A stretch of 64,000 nucleotides of DNA from Mikania micrantha. Taxonomy: Eukaryota; Streptophyta; Magnoliopsida; Asterales; Asteraceae. This document shows, in pieces, positions 1 to 11,729 of this stretch (position 1 is its first letter; each line of letters starts with the position of its first letter). The stretch lies in contig CM018698.1 of NCBI GenBank assembly GCA_009363875.1, positions 52,296,067 through 52,360,066 on the forward strand, in the 5' to 3' direction. The notes under the pieces are model-generated. The model saw only the letters and a list, made by a program, of their open reading frames with translations, was not told where the DNA came from and did no database searches. The position numbers and the translations under genes were made by a program.

Positions 1-1066
1 GGAATCCTTGCATGGCACGGATAAACATCTAGAGGCAAAGGTCGACGGAGCATACTACTTCATGAATCGAATCTGGATTCCACATCACGGAGGATTAAGG
101 ATCGTGGTGATGGATGAAGCACACAAGAGCCGATATTCTGTGCATCCAGGCTCTGACAAGATGTACCATGATCTGAAAACGACCTATTGATGGCCGAACA
201 TGAAAGCCGAGATAGCAACTTACGTAGGTAAGTGTTTAACGTGCTCAAAAGTCAAGGTTGACTACCAAAGGCCATCTGGTCTACTTCAACAACCTGAAAT
301 ACCTATGTGGAAATGGGAGCAAATTTCCATGGACTTCATAACTAAACTGCCTAAGACGGCAAGTGGTTGCGATACCATCTGGTTTATCGTAGACCGATTA
401 ACGAAGTCTGCACAGTTTCTACCCATCAAGGAGACTGAGAAATTGGACAAACTCACTTGGCTTTATCTGAATGAAGTGGTCACTCGACATGGAGTGCCAA
501 TCTCAATCATCTCTGACCGCGACAGCCGATTCACGTCAAATTTTTGGAAGTCCTTGCATAAGGCACTAGGAACGGGATTGCAAATCAGTACCGCTTATCA
601 CTCGCAGACTGATGGGCAGAGCAAGCAAACCATACAAACATTAGAAGACATGCTTCGTATTGATTTTGCGCAGCAGCTGGGAGACTCATCTGCCGTTAGT
701 TGAGTTCTCATATAACAACAGCGACCACACCAGCATACAAGCTGCACCATGCGAGGCACTTTACGGACGTAAGTGCCGATCACCCATCTGCTGGGCGGAA
801 GTTGGAGAAAGCCAACTGACTGGCCCAGAGCTTATGCATGAAACGACTGAGAAAATCACGCAGATATGCAAACGAATGGCAGCAGCCTAAGACAGACAAG
901 CTACGCTGACAAACGCCGTAAATCATTGGAATTCCAGGTGGGAGACAGAGTGTTGCCCAAAGTCTCGCCCTGGAAGGGAGTTATTCGATTTGGCAAACGG
1001 GGAAGGCTGAATCCTCATTACATCTGACCTTTTGAGATCACCAAACGGATAGGCCTCGTGGCCTAC
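1..1066 (+). pseudogene. Gypsy integrase remnant
   Basis: Reads as the HHCC zinc finger and DDE core of a gypsy integrase. The His-His part (HKSRYSVHPG) is at about 122-150 and the Cys pair (CLTC) near 233-244; MDFITKLP and ISDRDSRF mark the first two catalytic aspartates. A TGA at 188-190 stands where the relatives have Trp. In the stretch TDGQ-S-K the glutamate expected as the third catalytic residue is Lys (near 623). A frameshift near 655 moves the frame to 660-890, and another stop follows. Reading stops at 1066 because the giant LTR is inserted there. Non-functional. Confidence 0.9.
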
Positions 1067-1850
1067 TGTAACATCAGTGCCGGACGCGTGCCGGAACAGT
1101 GATCGCAACAGTAAACCATACAGTAAATCAGGTACACATTACGTGAAACTATGCTTATTTTGTTGATACATGATGCTTTACACTAGACTATTAGACGATT
1201 GTCTGAAATCTGACTGAAACCTTAGGGTTTCACAGTCAGAAACATATCAGACAACACAGGGTTGAAACACAGATGCTTGATTTGATACTATTGTGTATAA
1301 ACGTATGTGAGGTTAAACAGAACGAAACTATAACGGTTGTTGTTACGGAATACTAAACCGACGAATTATTCGTATAGGTGACGATCTGTACGAATGATTC
1401 TGAAAGTTTAACGTTCTGAAATAATGACTGAACACTAGAAAACAAAAAAATCAGAAAGCCAAACCATCGTCGTGTTCGTTAGAATGACGATTCGAACGAA
1501 TACGCGCGATGGCGACGCGATCTGACGAAAACAAAAACGAATAACGACACGAACGATCATAAATTTAAGGAAATATAATATTTCCTATTTTACAATTTTG
1601 AAATTCATCATAAATGAATTTAAACGAAACCATTTTATTAATTCGCGAACAAACAAACGAAACGCGTATAATGATGGAATTCGATAAATAAATTATTTAA
1701 ACGAAATTTAAAATAATTACTAGAAATAAATACCATCCAAATAGCTGAAAATAAACTCTTTTTATTTAATGTATGAAACACACGCGTAATGTGCCGGAAA
1801 CGTGACGAAAATACGAACCGAGTAACCAAAACGAACCCGAACACCTACGG

Positions 1851-1940
1851 AGTATATATGCCCTAAATGAGATCATTTTCTCATTTATTACATATCATCT
1901 CTCTCTCTCTACACCATCAAAACCGTCACCTCTCTCTCTA
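1851..1940 (+). promoter_or_regulatory. LTR core promoter: TATA box and CT-rich leader
   Basis: GTATATATGCCCTAAATGAG begins at 1852, followed by two CT-repeat stretches (about 1900-1920 and 1930-1940). Copy 2 keeps the same order on the minus strand: a TATAAATACCC box at 34361-34370 followed by CTCTCT stretches. Conservation in two diverged copies supports a real promoter and transcription start. Confidence 0.55.
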
Positions 1941-2249
1941 GATTCAAACCTTCAAAACACTATAACTCTCTCAAATCTTGGTGGAATTGGATGATTCTTG
2001 AGCCTAAACGACCATCTTGAAGCCCTCTACACAAAAGTGCAACTGATCGGTGGATTTGGCCAGCTGATTTCGAGGTATGATCAAGAGAACATCACGAAAA
2101 TTAGGGTTTTCTAGCACCTTAGTCGACCACTTCATCAATCGGTCTTAACCCATACACAGCTCGACCCAATGATGTTGCGAGCCATCTGCAGTACACCATG
2201 AACCTTAAAAACGAGTAGGGGTTTCCTGGTTCAGTGAAAATGGTGATGA

Positions 2250-2720
2250 AGGAGGCATGCAGGTTCGTTAGCCGAACCTTCGACCTGCTTACACATGGCC
2301 GAACCAATCTTTTGAGCGAGCCTCCTATTAACCTTCATGCCATGTGACGAACCATTGGGTCTCACGAACCCTCATGTCCACTTCACGAACCTTGGATGGG
2401 TCATTAGTCGAACCTATGCGCAGCAGTTAGTGAAACCGAACCCTGGGTGTGCATGGGCAACAGACGAACCCTGCACAAGATAGGCGAACCCTGTGAAGCA
2501 TCTGTCGGCCGAACCACCTGACTCAACATGCGGCGAGTCTTCATACTCACGAACCCTTTCTCAAGCCAAGTGACCGAACCCCCGAGGGACGAACCATTAC
2601 CAAACCCTTTAGCGAACCTTCTAAGCTCCAAGCGAACCCTTGGTGCAGGAAACATAGCCGAACCCTGCATGATTGTTGCCGAACCTTAGAGTTGTCGAGT
2701 GTAAGACCAAGGGCTACGAA
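2250..2720 (+). repeat. Degenerate GAACC-motif array inside giant LTR
   Basis: The motif cGAACC(c/t)t recurs roughly every 15-40 bp through this stretch, in otherwise changing sequence. Copy 2 has an array built on CGAATG/CGAATAG at the equivalent place (33690-33970). Confidence 0.7.
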
Positions 2721-2789
2721 CCTCCTAGGGAGAAACAAGCCTATAAGTGTTAGGTTGAAGGGTTCGCTGGTCGTGATGCTAGATTGGAG

Positions 2790-3180
2790 CTCAGCCCACC
2801 AAATGTAAACATGTTCCGGCCCAATAGCACAATAATCGGCCCAACAATAGTAGCCCGATTATAAGACACAATCGGCCCAAATACATGCAGGTCCTAGCCC
2901 ACGTGATTAATCGGCCCAATCACATCCCATTGGCCCAAGGCCATTGATCGGCCCAACTCTTTTGCTTTCAGCCCACACCCACATACATGGCCCAAACACG
3001 ATGATAGCCCAAGGCACTTTCGGCCGAGCCCAATGAAAATCCTTAAGCCCAATTCTGTGGCCCTACCAAACCTATGTGGCTAAACTATGTCTAAGGCCCA
3101 ATCCTCTTTTGTCCAGCCCAAATCCTCACATAATTGGGCCCAATGGTGGCCCACACTACCACCCTAGTCCCACAAGAACC
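2790..3180 (+). repeat. Degenerate GGCCCAA-motif array inside giant LTR
   Basis: Copies of (c)GGCCCAA or AGCCCA recur about every 15-35 bp. GGCCCA is also a known plant promoter word, but here it is an array far from any host gene, so I treat it as element structure. Confidence 0.65.
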
Positions 3181-3599
3181 ATGAGACCTAACATATTATC
3201 CGGCCTAACAAATTTCAAATAAAGGACAAACACATGAACGTTGTAATAAACATATTATTTAGAAAGCTTTGAGATGTAAGTTAAACATTAAGTGAAAGAA
3301 TTTTTAAGCAAACCAGGAGATTTAACGCAATATTACTTAGCCTATGGAATCTTGGGCCGGATAATGAACGAAAACCGCAAGTGTTAGTCAACTTAGAATT
3401 AACACAACACACACGCAAGCAAACTACAATGCATACTTATAAGTACAAATCACTATGAATTCAATACAGGATCCTGAACATCACAACAAGTACAAACAAA
3501 GAGCGCGTGTATTCTTGTTATACTTAGTCAACCACTACGAACACAAGGTGAGTTCATTTGTCCCTTTTCAAACTTATTTGTTTTACTTCGGGACTGAGA

Positions 3600-4060
3600 A
3601 GCATGTTAAACATTTTCATAAACTATTGAAATGTTATTTAATGCTTTTAAACATAAACATGATGCTTATATCGATGCTTATGCTTGGAACCTCGTATACT
3701 TTGAAAAGCAATAGACTTGGAACTTATACTTTAAACTTGAGGCTTGAAACCATATGTTGGATGCTTATGAGACTTGATGCTTAAACATGAGATTAGATGC
3801 TTGTGAAACGATATGCTTAAACATGATACTTTATGCTTGGGAAAAACTATATGCTTAAACATGAGACTTGATGCTTATGAAACTTTATGCTTGAACGTGA
3901 GACTTTATGCTTGTGACAACTATATGCTTAAACATGAGACTTGATGCTAACCTATGGAATTCATGATGAAACTATGTGTGGACACTTGAAACTATATGCT
4001 TGAAACTATATGCTTGAAACTACTACTTGCGCATGAAACATTGTGCATGTATCTAATCAT
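3600..4060 (+). repeat. Minisatellite with unit ATGCTTAAACATGAGACTTG-like
   Basis: Imperfect tandem units of about 25-35 bp built from GATGCTT, AAACATGAGACTT and GAAACTATATGC. No coding potential is implied. Confidence 0.8.
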
Positions 4061-4079
4061 GCAGAGCTTGTACCTATGT

Positions 4080-4560
4080 ATTGAGATACATGTAAAACTA
4101 AACCATAACGAGACTAAGCTATTACCTATATAAGAGACATGTAATTGCTAAACGACTGCTAGTGCATAGCTTTTGTCTGCTTATATGAGGTATGTAATTG
4201 CTAAACTAAATCATGACAAGGCTAAGCTATTATCTATGTAAGAGACATGTAATTGCTAAACGACTGCTAGTGCAGAGCTTTTGTCTGCTTATATGAGATA
4301 TGTAATTGCTGGATTATTTGTGTATGCATGGCTAGTGTCTATGTATGAGATACGTAATTGCTAAACGACTGCTAGTGCAGAGCTTGTATCTTGTATAGGA
4401 GACACGTAATTGCTAGACTAAGCTTAACTAATTCATGAGATACGTAATGGCTAAATGACTGCTAGTGCAGAGCTTGTATCTATCCGTGAGCTACGTAATT
4501 GCTAAACGACTGCTAGTGCAGAGCTTGTACTCACGCATGAGATTAGGGACAGCTAAACTA
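4080..4560 (+). repeat. Tandem repeat, unit about 60 bp or a multiple
   Basis: Units contain GTAATTGCTAAACGACTGCT followed by AGTGCAGAGCTTGT and a TATGAGATA segment, repeated about six to eight times with variation. Located in the same giant LTR. Confidence 0.8.
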
Positions 4561-5301
4561 TGTGCGTGTGAAACTATGATGCTTGTTAAACATACTTTGA
4601 AACTAATACTCATGAATTGTTATAGACTTGTAAACTTTGAAACAGAAAACAAAAGCTATGATGAGAAATGGGTTGATTGGTAGGTAAAAGGCTTAATTAT
4701 CATTAACAACAGTGTCATATCTGGATTAGTATGTGGTGGGATGGCGTCTGGGCGGGTTGTAGGCTCGACCCAGGGGTATGCCCTATATATAAGCATACCG
4801 ATTTGGATATTACATGTGGAGTTAATGAGGTTAAGGTTTTACCGAAAGAGGTTTGTTAAAACTATTTTAAACTTATAAACTTTATGAACTCACCAACCAT
4901 TGTGTTGACTTTATTTTCTTACATGCATTCTCAGGTGAAGAACAGGTATAAGCTAAGGCTTCAGGATTTGTATACTAGGCTGCCCAGATAGAGGACCTAG
5001 TAGACTTTTGGAAAGCACATCTTTTGTTGATGATACACATTACTTTTGATATCTTGTACATATACAAGATATAAACATTTGATTCTTTTGTTAGGTTTAC
5101 TTAGTTAAATTACTGAACATTGCTATTGTAATTTAACTTTGTAATCCTAGTTAATGTTGATTGTGCTTTAGTTATTCTTAAACATTGATGCTATGAAAAC
5201 AATCTGATCATTTGATTATCACTCACGATATCGCGCCTCGAGAACCTTCCGCCCGACGGGGACTTCGATCCAACCCTGCCGGCTCGGGGTGTGACACCTA
5301 C

Positions 5302-5640
5302 GGGCTAAACCTGCCTAACGAGCTGAGCAGTATACACAACGTGTTTCACGTGTCAAACCCCAAGAAGTGCCTATCTAACGAAACACTTGCCATTTCTCTT
5401 GAGGAAATACATATCGACGAACAATTAAACTTCGTTGACGAACCGGTGGAGATTATGGACCGTGAAATCAAGAAGCTCAAACTCAGCAAGATACCGATAG
5501 TGAAAGTGCGATTTAATTCGAGACGCAGACCAGAATTCACGTGGGAACGTGAAGATCAAATGAAAAAGAAATAACCGCACCTGTTCGCAGAACAGACAAA
5601 CACGGGCAACGCAAGCTGATTTCGGGACGAAATTCTTTCT
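5302..5640 (+). pseudogene. Gypsy polyprotein C-terminal tail (chromodomain-like), continuation
   Basis: Continues the polyprotein interrupted at 1066: NLPNELSSIHNVFHVSNPKK, then the tail with IMDREIKKLK, IPIVKVRFNS and FTWEREDQMK. This segment is the group II chromodomain-like end of gypsy polyproteins and agrees closely with the tail of the intact element at 43130-47869. The stop after the Lys-rich end (5572-5574) is slightly earlier than in the relative, whose frame goes on to PHLFA; the remaining homologous codons run to about 5600. The untranslated link to the LTR follows. Confidence 0.85.
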
Positions 5641-5653
5641 AACAAGGGGATGA

Positions 5654-8172
5654 TGTGACACCCCGTAAAATCCAGGTCAGCATTTGTTTTAATTAAATGT
5701 TTATTTAATTGATAATTGTATACGTGGCACTAGAATTAGTTTAATTTAGTGTGACATGTGGCATGACAAAACGAACACTGACGCAAACACGATAATTCGG
5801 TGTATTATCGCAACACGCACACACGTGTCTAAAAAATACGAACGTTGGTGAACTTTTAGCACATCGTGTAACAAAACACTAGAAATCTCATTAAACGCTC
5901 AAACATTGAACTTGGAAGTTCAAACGAGGCCGAACGATAGTTCGTAAGCACGAAAACGACGAAGAACGGATCAAACCAATAGAATTGGGCCTATTGGGCT
6001 CTTTCAGGACTTGTCGCGGTATGCTAAGGACCTCGGACAGGCCCATGGCGGTACGCGACGAGTGGGCGGGGAGTTTGAACTCCCGAATTTCTTCGCGGTA
6101 CGCAGAGCATCTTTTTGCCCCTCTCGGCGGTACGCGACGAGGCCAAGATGCATAAATCTTATAAATCCAAGGCACTCATAGTAACTCGTCTTCCTCGCCT
6201 GAAAATCACCATTAGAGCTTGGGAAGCCATTGACACACCTTAAGAAAGCTTGGGAGAAGTTGGAGGAAGATTTCTAGAGCACTCATACCATCATTACAAC
6301 ATTGTAGCTGCACCATCTTCACATTCCAGAAGCTTGAAGGAATGAAACCATCATCAATCTCACATCCTTGGGTCTTTTGAGGTAGTTCTAAGGCTAAAAT
6401 GCCCTCTCCACACTCATACACCCACATGCTTGGCTTCACACACACATGCAACCCATGTAAGGGTGCATGCACGAATTTTCTATGATATGAATCTGGGTTT
6501 ATTGTTAAATCTACTTGTATTGATGATCTATGATGCTGGATGAAGTTTCATGACGATCCAAGATGATGTATGTTGTTATAAATCATCATTTGTACATAAA
6601 GTGATGGAATCCTAACATGCATGTATGATCCATGACTTATGGGATGATTTCGGATGTTCAAATGTGTTTATGAATGATGTTAGAAGGTTATTGCATGATT
6701 TGATCTTGTTGAAATGCATGAAAATGGGTTTTTGATGACACTTTCTAATTTTAGTAACTTTTTAGTTACAACTTGTTGATAATGATGAGATCATGAGCAT
6801 GCATATGAGTTGAATTGTTATTAAAATGATATTATGATGATATTGATGCTTAGAAAGTAATTTAGACTTGATTATGGTCATATTTGGCCTAGTTACTAAA
6901 TATAGTAACTTTTGTAAACCTATTCTTGATAAACAATGATTTTGACCAAGTGAGCATGATTAAATGATGTTAAAATGGTATTATATGATTTTAAGTGATA
7001 TAAAATGGCTTAGATATGTTAGGATGATCATTTGGATGAAGATTGTCATGGTTACTATTTTTAGTAATTTTATTTCGTGAAATATCGATTTATGAATGCT
7101 AAGTATGTTATATGCTTGCTAAATGATGTAATATGACTCGATATGATGATTGCATGCTAATTTAGATGGTTCCCGATGATGAGCAAAGCTATATATGGAA
7201 ACTTTCCTTTTCAGGAAACCTTTATGTGTAAAAATGACTTGTATGCTTATTTGACCACTTTTGGTAATGTGTTATGTGTAAACATGATCACGTAGGACCT
7301 AACGAACATGCTAGAACTTTAAAAATGATATGTGTTATAGAACTTGCTATAAATGGAAACTTACTATAAATAGTAAGTTGTCCATGAACGCGCTTTGCGT
7401 GTTTTGCACACGACGAGCACAACCACGAATGTTACACGAATCACAACCGACACACGGTTCACCGTCAAGTTGTTGACTTGACACGATCTAACACGATCAA
7501 ACACAGACAAGCACGGTCAATGAGGACCGACATGGACTAACATAATAACCGAGGGTTGTTGAGCACAAACATGAGCACAAACACAAACACGGTCACTTAC
7601 ACGAACTCACATAAGCTATACGATATAGGTAGCCGGTGACCGACACAACTACGAAGCAGGAGCTTACGCTATCTCTATCTCATATCACTAAGGCGAGTTT
7701 ACAGCCCCACTTTTATACTTAACTTTTTTGTTAAACCTTTGGGGTGAGAATATTATGCACTTGTTTTAGATGTATGACTGGTATGTTGTAAAACAACTTT
7801 TGAGTGTAACTGTATCGCAACAAAAGTCCTCACACCCTTACCGTTAATTGTGTAACGCACGACGCTAGGATGCACTTGGAGTAGGACTTTTGAGGAGTCT
7901 TGCATGCATTCTAATTTATATTTTGAACAATTTATGATTTGTATTTTAAGCAATGTAGTATTTGACAGCTTGTCTCCGCTGTATTCTAAACTTATTACTT
8001 TTCCGTTGTGCCAACATTTTATTTCCGCTGCAAACTATTATAATTAACTTTTATGACAAACAGTGTATTTTGAAATGCATATAGAGTCGTTCTATATGAC
8101 CATGAGCTGTGATTCTGGCCACGTCACACCCATGTGGACTGACACCACAGGTGGGAATTTGGGGGTGTGACA
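5654..8172 (+). repeat. 3' LTR of the gypsy element (2519 bp)
   Basis: Begins TGTGACACCCCG right after a purine tract (aacaaggggatga) and ends GGGGGTGTGACA, so it has TG...CA termini. A TATA-like box is at 6160-6166. The 5' partner LTR is outside the window, so the left boundary rests on the purine tract and the right one on the TGTGACA end and on the switch to copia sequence at 8173. Confidence 0.85.
6012..6170 (+). promoter_or_regulatory. Probable U3 promoter: GCGGTACGC repeats and TATA box
   Basis: Four copies of a GCGGTACGC-type motif (about 6015, 6047, 6094 and 6126; the first has one change) sit just upstream of TATAAAT at 6160-6166. Placement inside the LTR upstream of the TATA box suggests that they are promoter elements of the retrotransposon. 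A function as binding sites is inference. Confidence 0.45.
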
Positions 8173-8258
8173 AGCTTGCTTCTTATGACAGCCATCGGAA
8201 GCACCTTTTGCCTTTCCTTCCAATGGCTTGGTTTTTGTTGACAAGTGATGCTTTTCTT

Positions 8259-8624
8259 CTAATGTTCTTCTTCTTCTTCCGAAGGACTGAGGTTTCTTTG
8301 GTTTATTGGAAGCACTCTTTGCATGTGATTCCGATGCTTTCTTTCCTTCGGAAGCCTTCTTGTTTTGCTTCTTCCGTTTATCAAAAGTACTTGCTTCCGA
8401 TACTTTCTTGACTGAATTTCTTCCATGTTCTTCTGAAGAAACAGATGATTTGCTCCAGCTATTCTTTCTTCCTCTTCCTTGTATTTCAGAAAAAATCTGT
8501 TTCGTGGATTATAGAAGCAATCAGCCGCAAAGTGATTCGTCTCACCACACATCAGACACACAGTCTGATTGTTGAGAGATTGTTGATGCTTTTCCTTTTT
8601 GAAGAAGGCTGAGCTTTGGTTCAC
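8259..8624 (-). pseudogene. Copia gag/pol segment with CCHC zinc knuckle
   Basis: A 121-codon frame with CLMCGETNHFAADC (CX2CX4HX4C) near residue 24, followed by charged, Glu-rich sequence. Such knuckles bind the genomic RNA in retroelement nucleocapsids. It is separated from the main gag frame by stops around 8630-9040, so the polyprotein is broken here. Confidence 0.7.
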
Positions 8625-9041
8625 AAAGGTTGATTGTTTGAATGTTCCACCAGATTTGTTGGTTGGGTGGTTTACATGTATCCCTGAAATACTGGCTTTT
8701 CTATCCTTCGATCTACCCCTTTTGGACTTATCAGATGGACAAGTAACATAATCATCTGAGAAGGTACTCCCAGTTTGTGTGTACTTAGCTTTGACAAAAA
8801 TTGATGAAGGTTTCTTAATTTTCTTATTTCTTTCTTTATTTTTAAAGCTGGTTTTTCCTTTTCTACATTAATGGGAGTATCATCCTCATCTGAGCATGTT
8901 GAGTTACTTGGGTTCTAATCAGAGAGATCATCATTTTGAGCCACTTTGTGTATGTCCAACACATCATCATATACAAGGTTAATTTCTGGTTTACATCTAA
9001 CCTCCACCATTGGAGTGTACGCAGATGGAGGCTCTACCTTG

Positions 9042-10772
9042 TTATAACCCAACCCAACCCAACCCACTTTTCTTTACTAGTTCAGTTGTTTCACTCATTT
9101 TAAAAAGTTTTTTATACTTTTCATCCTGACTCAAAAATTTGTATCTGTAAGACTCAGCCAGTACAAGTTCTGTCTTGGCAGTAGTTAGACGTTCCAAAAG
9201 ATTGTCAATTTGACACTGTTTGTTAGTGTCTTCATGCTTTAAACTGGAAATGGTCTTTTCCAGTTCCTCAATCTTTTCTTTATAATTTCTTTCAGATTCA
9301 AAGAAATTAGCCTTGACAACTTGTAAAGACTCGAGTTCATTACAGATTTGAGCATTAAACCTTTTATAAGCATTTAACGTTTCGAAACACTCAGGTGTGC
9401 ACATATTATCTGTTACCTTGGAAGTTGATGTTGAGTCGTTTGTCATCAATGCACTGTTGGAGATGGAATCATCCTCAGCTTGGAAGCTCCAATCTGAAAA
9501 GTCTTGTTCTGCAACATTTGCACTGTTTGAGGAATTTGATGGTCTTTGAAGTGGCTGTGCAGATGTTGAGGGCTGAGAGTTTGGAGACTTGCACTCTCTG
9601 GCAAAATGCCCTAGCTGTTGACAATTGAAGCATTTTAGCTTGGACTTGTCAAGCCCAAACTCAGTTTTCATGTTGTATTTTCTAAATTGTCTGCCAGTTC
9701 TTTGATAGAACTTCTTTACTCTATACGAGATCAAGGCCATCTGGTAATTGATGTCCATCTCCTCAAGATCATCTACCGGAATGCCATCTAAATCTTCCTG
9801 ACACAAGTGAAAGTAGTTGGTTTCTTCAGCCATAAAAGCTCCTTGGCCTGAGGTCAGTAGTGGATCTGAGTTAGAGAGTGGGTTTGAGTGTGTGGTTGAT
9901 TGAGTTGAAGTTTCAGGGAAGGTAACAATGAGTGTCAAAGTAGGGTGGTAGATGGGTTGATAAATTTGATAAGGAGGATTGTTGATGGGTGCATAAAGAG
10001 TTGTTGAACCAGAAGGTACATGAGAAGGTTTAGGTTCCTGTGCGTCAATTTCCATTTGATATGCACTGAGTATACCAATTAGTTCCCCAAGCTTCAAGGT
10101 TCTCAAATTCTCTGTTCTTCGAATGGCAACAGAGTAAATGTTCCACGCTTGTGGAAGTGATCTAAGGAACTTTCTGATCACATCTTGGTTCTCCATCTTG
10201 ACACCTGCAGCCACTGACTTGTCAACCAACTGAACATACCTTAGATATTGAGAAGTCATCTTCTCATTGTTTTCTTGACAGAAGTTCTCAAACTTCTGTT
10301 TCAGCATGTCCTTTTTTTGTCCTTGACATCTTCAGATCCCTCATACATCTGCTGCAAAGAGTTCCATAGCTCCTGAGCAGATTTGCATTTCTTGAATGCA
10401 TGTATGATTGAGTTGGGAATCTCCATCTGAATGAGCCACAAAGCCTTCGAGTCCACCTCCATTCTCTTGTAATCTTCATCAGAATAAAGAGATGGGTCTT
10501 TTAGCACAGGTGCTCCACCAGTGCCTGCAGCCTTCATCAGAATAAAGAGATGGGTCTTTTGGCACATGTGCTCCACCAATGCCTACAGCAGGAACAGTTG
10601 GGATGAAAGGCCCTTCAAGAACTAACTTCCAAAGTTTGAAGTCTTGATTCCTAATGAAACCCTCCATCATGACTTTCCATGTATCATATTCATCAGGTGT
10701 AAACATAGGTGGCTTGTTGAGAGTATCATTCTCTGTATCATGTTTGTTTAGAGTAGCCATTTGAACAAACAC
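9042..10772 (-). pseudogene. SIRE-like gag, broken
   Basis: Starts at the ATG near 10759 (MATLNKHDTENDTLNKPPMF) with the tryptophan-bearing UBN2-type gag start (YDTWKVMMEGFI). The frame shifts near 10480-10580 and again near 10300. It then continues as a 421-codon frame with FLRSLPQAWN, a CX2CX4HX4C knuckle (CFNCQQLGHFAREC) and a C-terminal coiled-coil-like stretch rich in Glu, Lys and Leu. A short tandem duplication at about 10479-10595 (repeat of the segment catcagaataaagagatggg) coincides with the first break. Gag forms the virus-like particle; this copy cannot be translated whole. Confidence 0.8.
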
Positions 10773-10862
10773 AGAAGATATGAGTTTTGAAAATAATGAG
10801 ATTGTAGAAGAAATAGAACTGGTAAGTTAAGGATGATTAATCACTTAAGTTGAAGAGCCAAG

Positions 10863-10874
10863 GCTCTGATACCA
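10863..10874 (-). other. Primer-binding site, initiator-Met tRNA
   Basis: The minus strand reads TGGTATCAGAGC, the usual plant copia and gypsy primer site complementary to the 3' end of initiator-methionine tRNA, two bases inside the LTR end. Confidence 0.85.
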
Positions 10875-10876
10875 CT

Positions 10877-11722
10877 TGTTGGATCGGGTTGTTAGCTTCA
10901 AACAACACTTCACAAGTATTTCTTTCTACCAATCTAATAGATGCGGAATTTCTGTTAGAAGGATCTCTCAAAACACTCAAGGCACACGAATAATCTTTGA
11001 ACAGAAGTAATAACACAAGAGTAAATTTCAAGCTCAAAGATATATTTCTCTCAAAGTAAAAACCAAGGTTTACACCTTACAAGCACATGCACACTTATAC
11101 AAGATACAATGAGAGTTTATATAGCCAAGGCTACAACCGTATTCTCGTAGGAATACATGTTGGGTATACTAGACAATAAACAAAAGAAAGCTTATTCTAG
11201 TATCTGATGTGTCTTAACAGGCTAAGACACTTACTTACAATGATTACATTTATAGACATTGACTTTAACAAAAGACTAGCTAAATACAAAAGGCATTTAA
11301 TGTTTTGATCTTCAAAGCTTCAGGTAATCTTTTGTATTTAATGCTGCTGAAGAAAGGTAAGGTGTTGTGTCTGACTCACGGTATGTTTTCTTTGTTTTGA
11401 TCAGACCAACACGTTCGTTGTCAGCACCTTTTGTACCATAAGTGCAATCAGCAACAGTTTTTTTCAGAGTCTCGGAAGTCTTTGTACAAGAAGATGCTGA
11501 GAGGATCTTCGGAAGCTTTTGTTCTTCAGAAGCTTCAAGTCTTCGTAAGCTCTAAAGTTGTAAATCTTCTAAGTGCTGAGAAGAGTATCGGAAGCTTAAT
11601 TCTTGTGTAAGCCTTCGGTAGGAAGGAGTTATTCTTCGGAAGCAAAGTTTCTTCCGAAGATTAACTTCTTCCTTCCGAAGGCTGTTAGTCTGTATGAAGT
11701 TCAGGTCTTGTGCATATTTACA
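10877..11722 (-). repeat. LTR of the SIRE-like copia element
   Basis: The inner edge TGTTGGATCGGG is fixed by the adjoining primer site. A TATA box on the minus strand (CTATATAAAC, about 11116-11125) suggests transcription start near 11090. The upstream half (11490-11690) is rich in TTCCGAAG/CTTCGGAAG palindromic words. The outer edge is approximate. Confidence 0.65.
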
Positions 11723-11729
11723 TCAAGAC

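Larger units (their letters stand above)
1067..5296 (+). mobile_element. Giant LTR (solo LTR), 4230 bp, copy 1
   Basis: The block splits a gypsy reading frame. It starts TGTAACATCAGTG, ends CGGGGTGTGACA and is flanked by the 5-bp duplication CCTAC (1062-1066 and 5297-5301). TG...CA ends plus a 5-bp duplication are the signature of an LTR retrotransposon. No primer site, polypurine tract, gag or pol and no internal pair of LTRs is seen, so the best reading is a solo LTR left by recombination between two LTRs of a family with very long LTRs. A large non-autonomous element is the alternative. Copy 2 is at 31243-35024 in the opposite orientation. Confidence 0.85.
1..8172 (+). mobile_element. Ty3/gypsy retrotransposon, right part, degenerate (Tekay/Del-like)
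   Basis: Integrase-type coding remnants (1-1066) continue, after a 4.2-kb foreign insertion, into the polyprotein C-terminal tail (from 5302), then a purine-rich tract and a 2.5-kb 3' LTR (5654-8172). The left part and the 5' LTR lie before the window. The wording of the tail and its end (a gggacgaaatt motif, then the LTR) matches the complete gypsy element at 40983-50921, so both belong to the same broad chromovirus-like group. Stop codons and frameshifts show that it is dead. It ends directly against copia gag sequence at 8173, so it probably inserted into that copia element; the target duplication cannot be checked because the left end is missing. Confidence 0.88.
8173..11722 (-). mobile_element. 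Ty1/copia retrotransposon, SIRE-like, 5' half only
   Basis: In minus-strand order there is an LTR (about 11722 to 10877), a primer-binding site complementary to initiator-methionine tRNA (10874-10863) and gag (10772-9042) with a zinc knuckle. A second CCHC-bearing stretch (8624-8259) follows before the sequence is cut at 8173 by the gypsy element. The large gag and second CCHC segment resemble the SIRE/Maximus group. Protease, integrase, reverse transcriptase and the other LTR would lie beyond the gypsy element, outside the window. The outer LTR edge (11722, ending tttaca) is a guess based on a CA terminus; no second LTR is available to confirm it. Confidence 0.8.

Noticed and set aside
3455..3784. 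109-codon frame in the giant LTR
   Set aside because: Runs into the minisatellite and has no protein-like features; copy 2 has no counterpart.
1067..5296. Helitron or DNA transposon as an explanation for the 4.2-kb insertion
   Set aside because: TG...CA ends with a 5-bp target duplication in both copies fit LTR elements; no terminal inverted repeats or 3' hairpin with CTRR end were seen.
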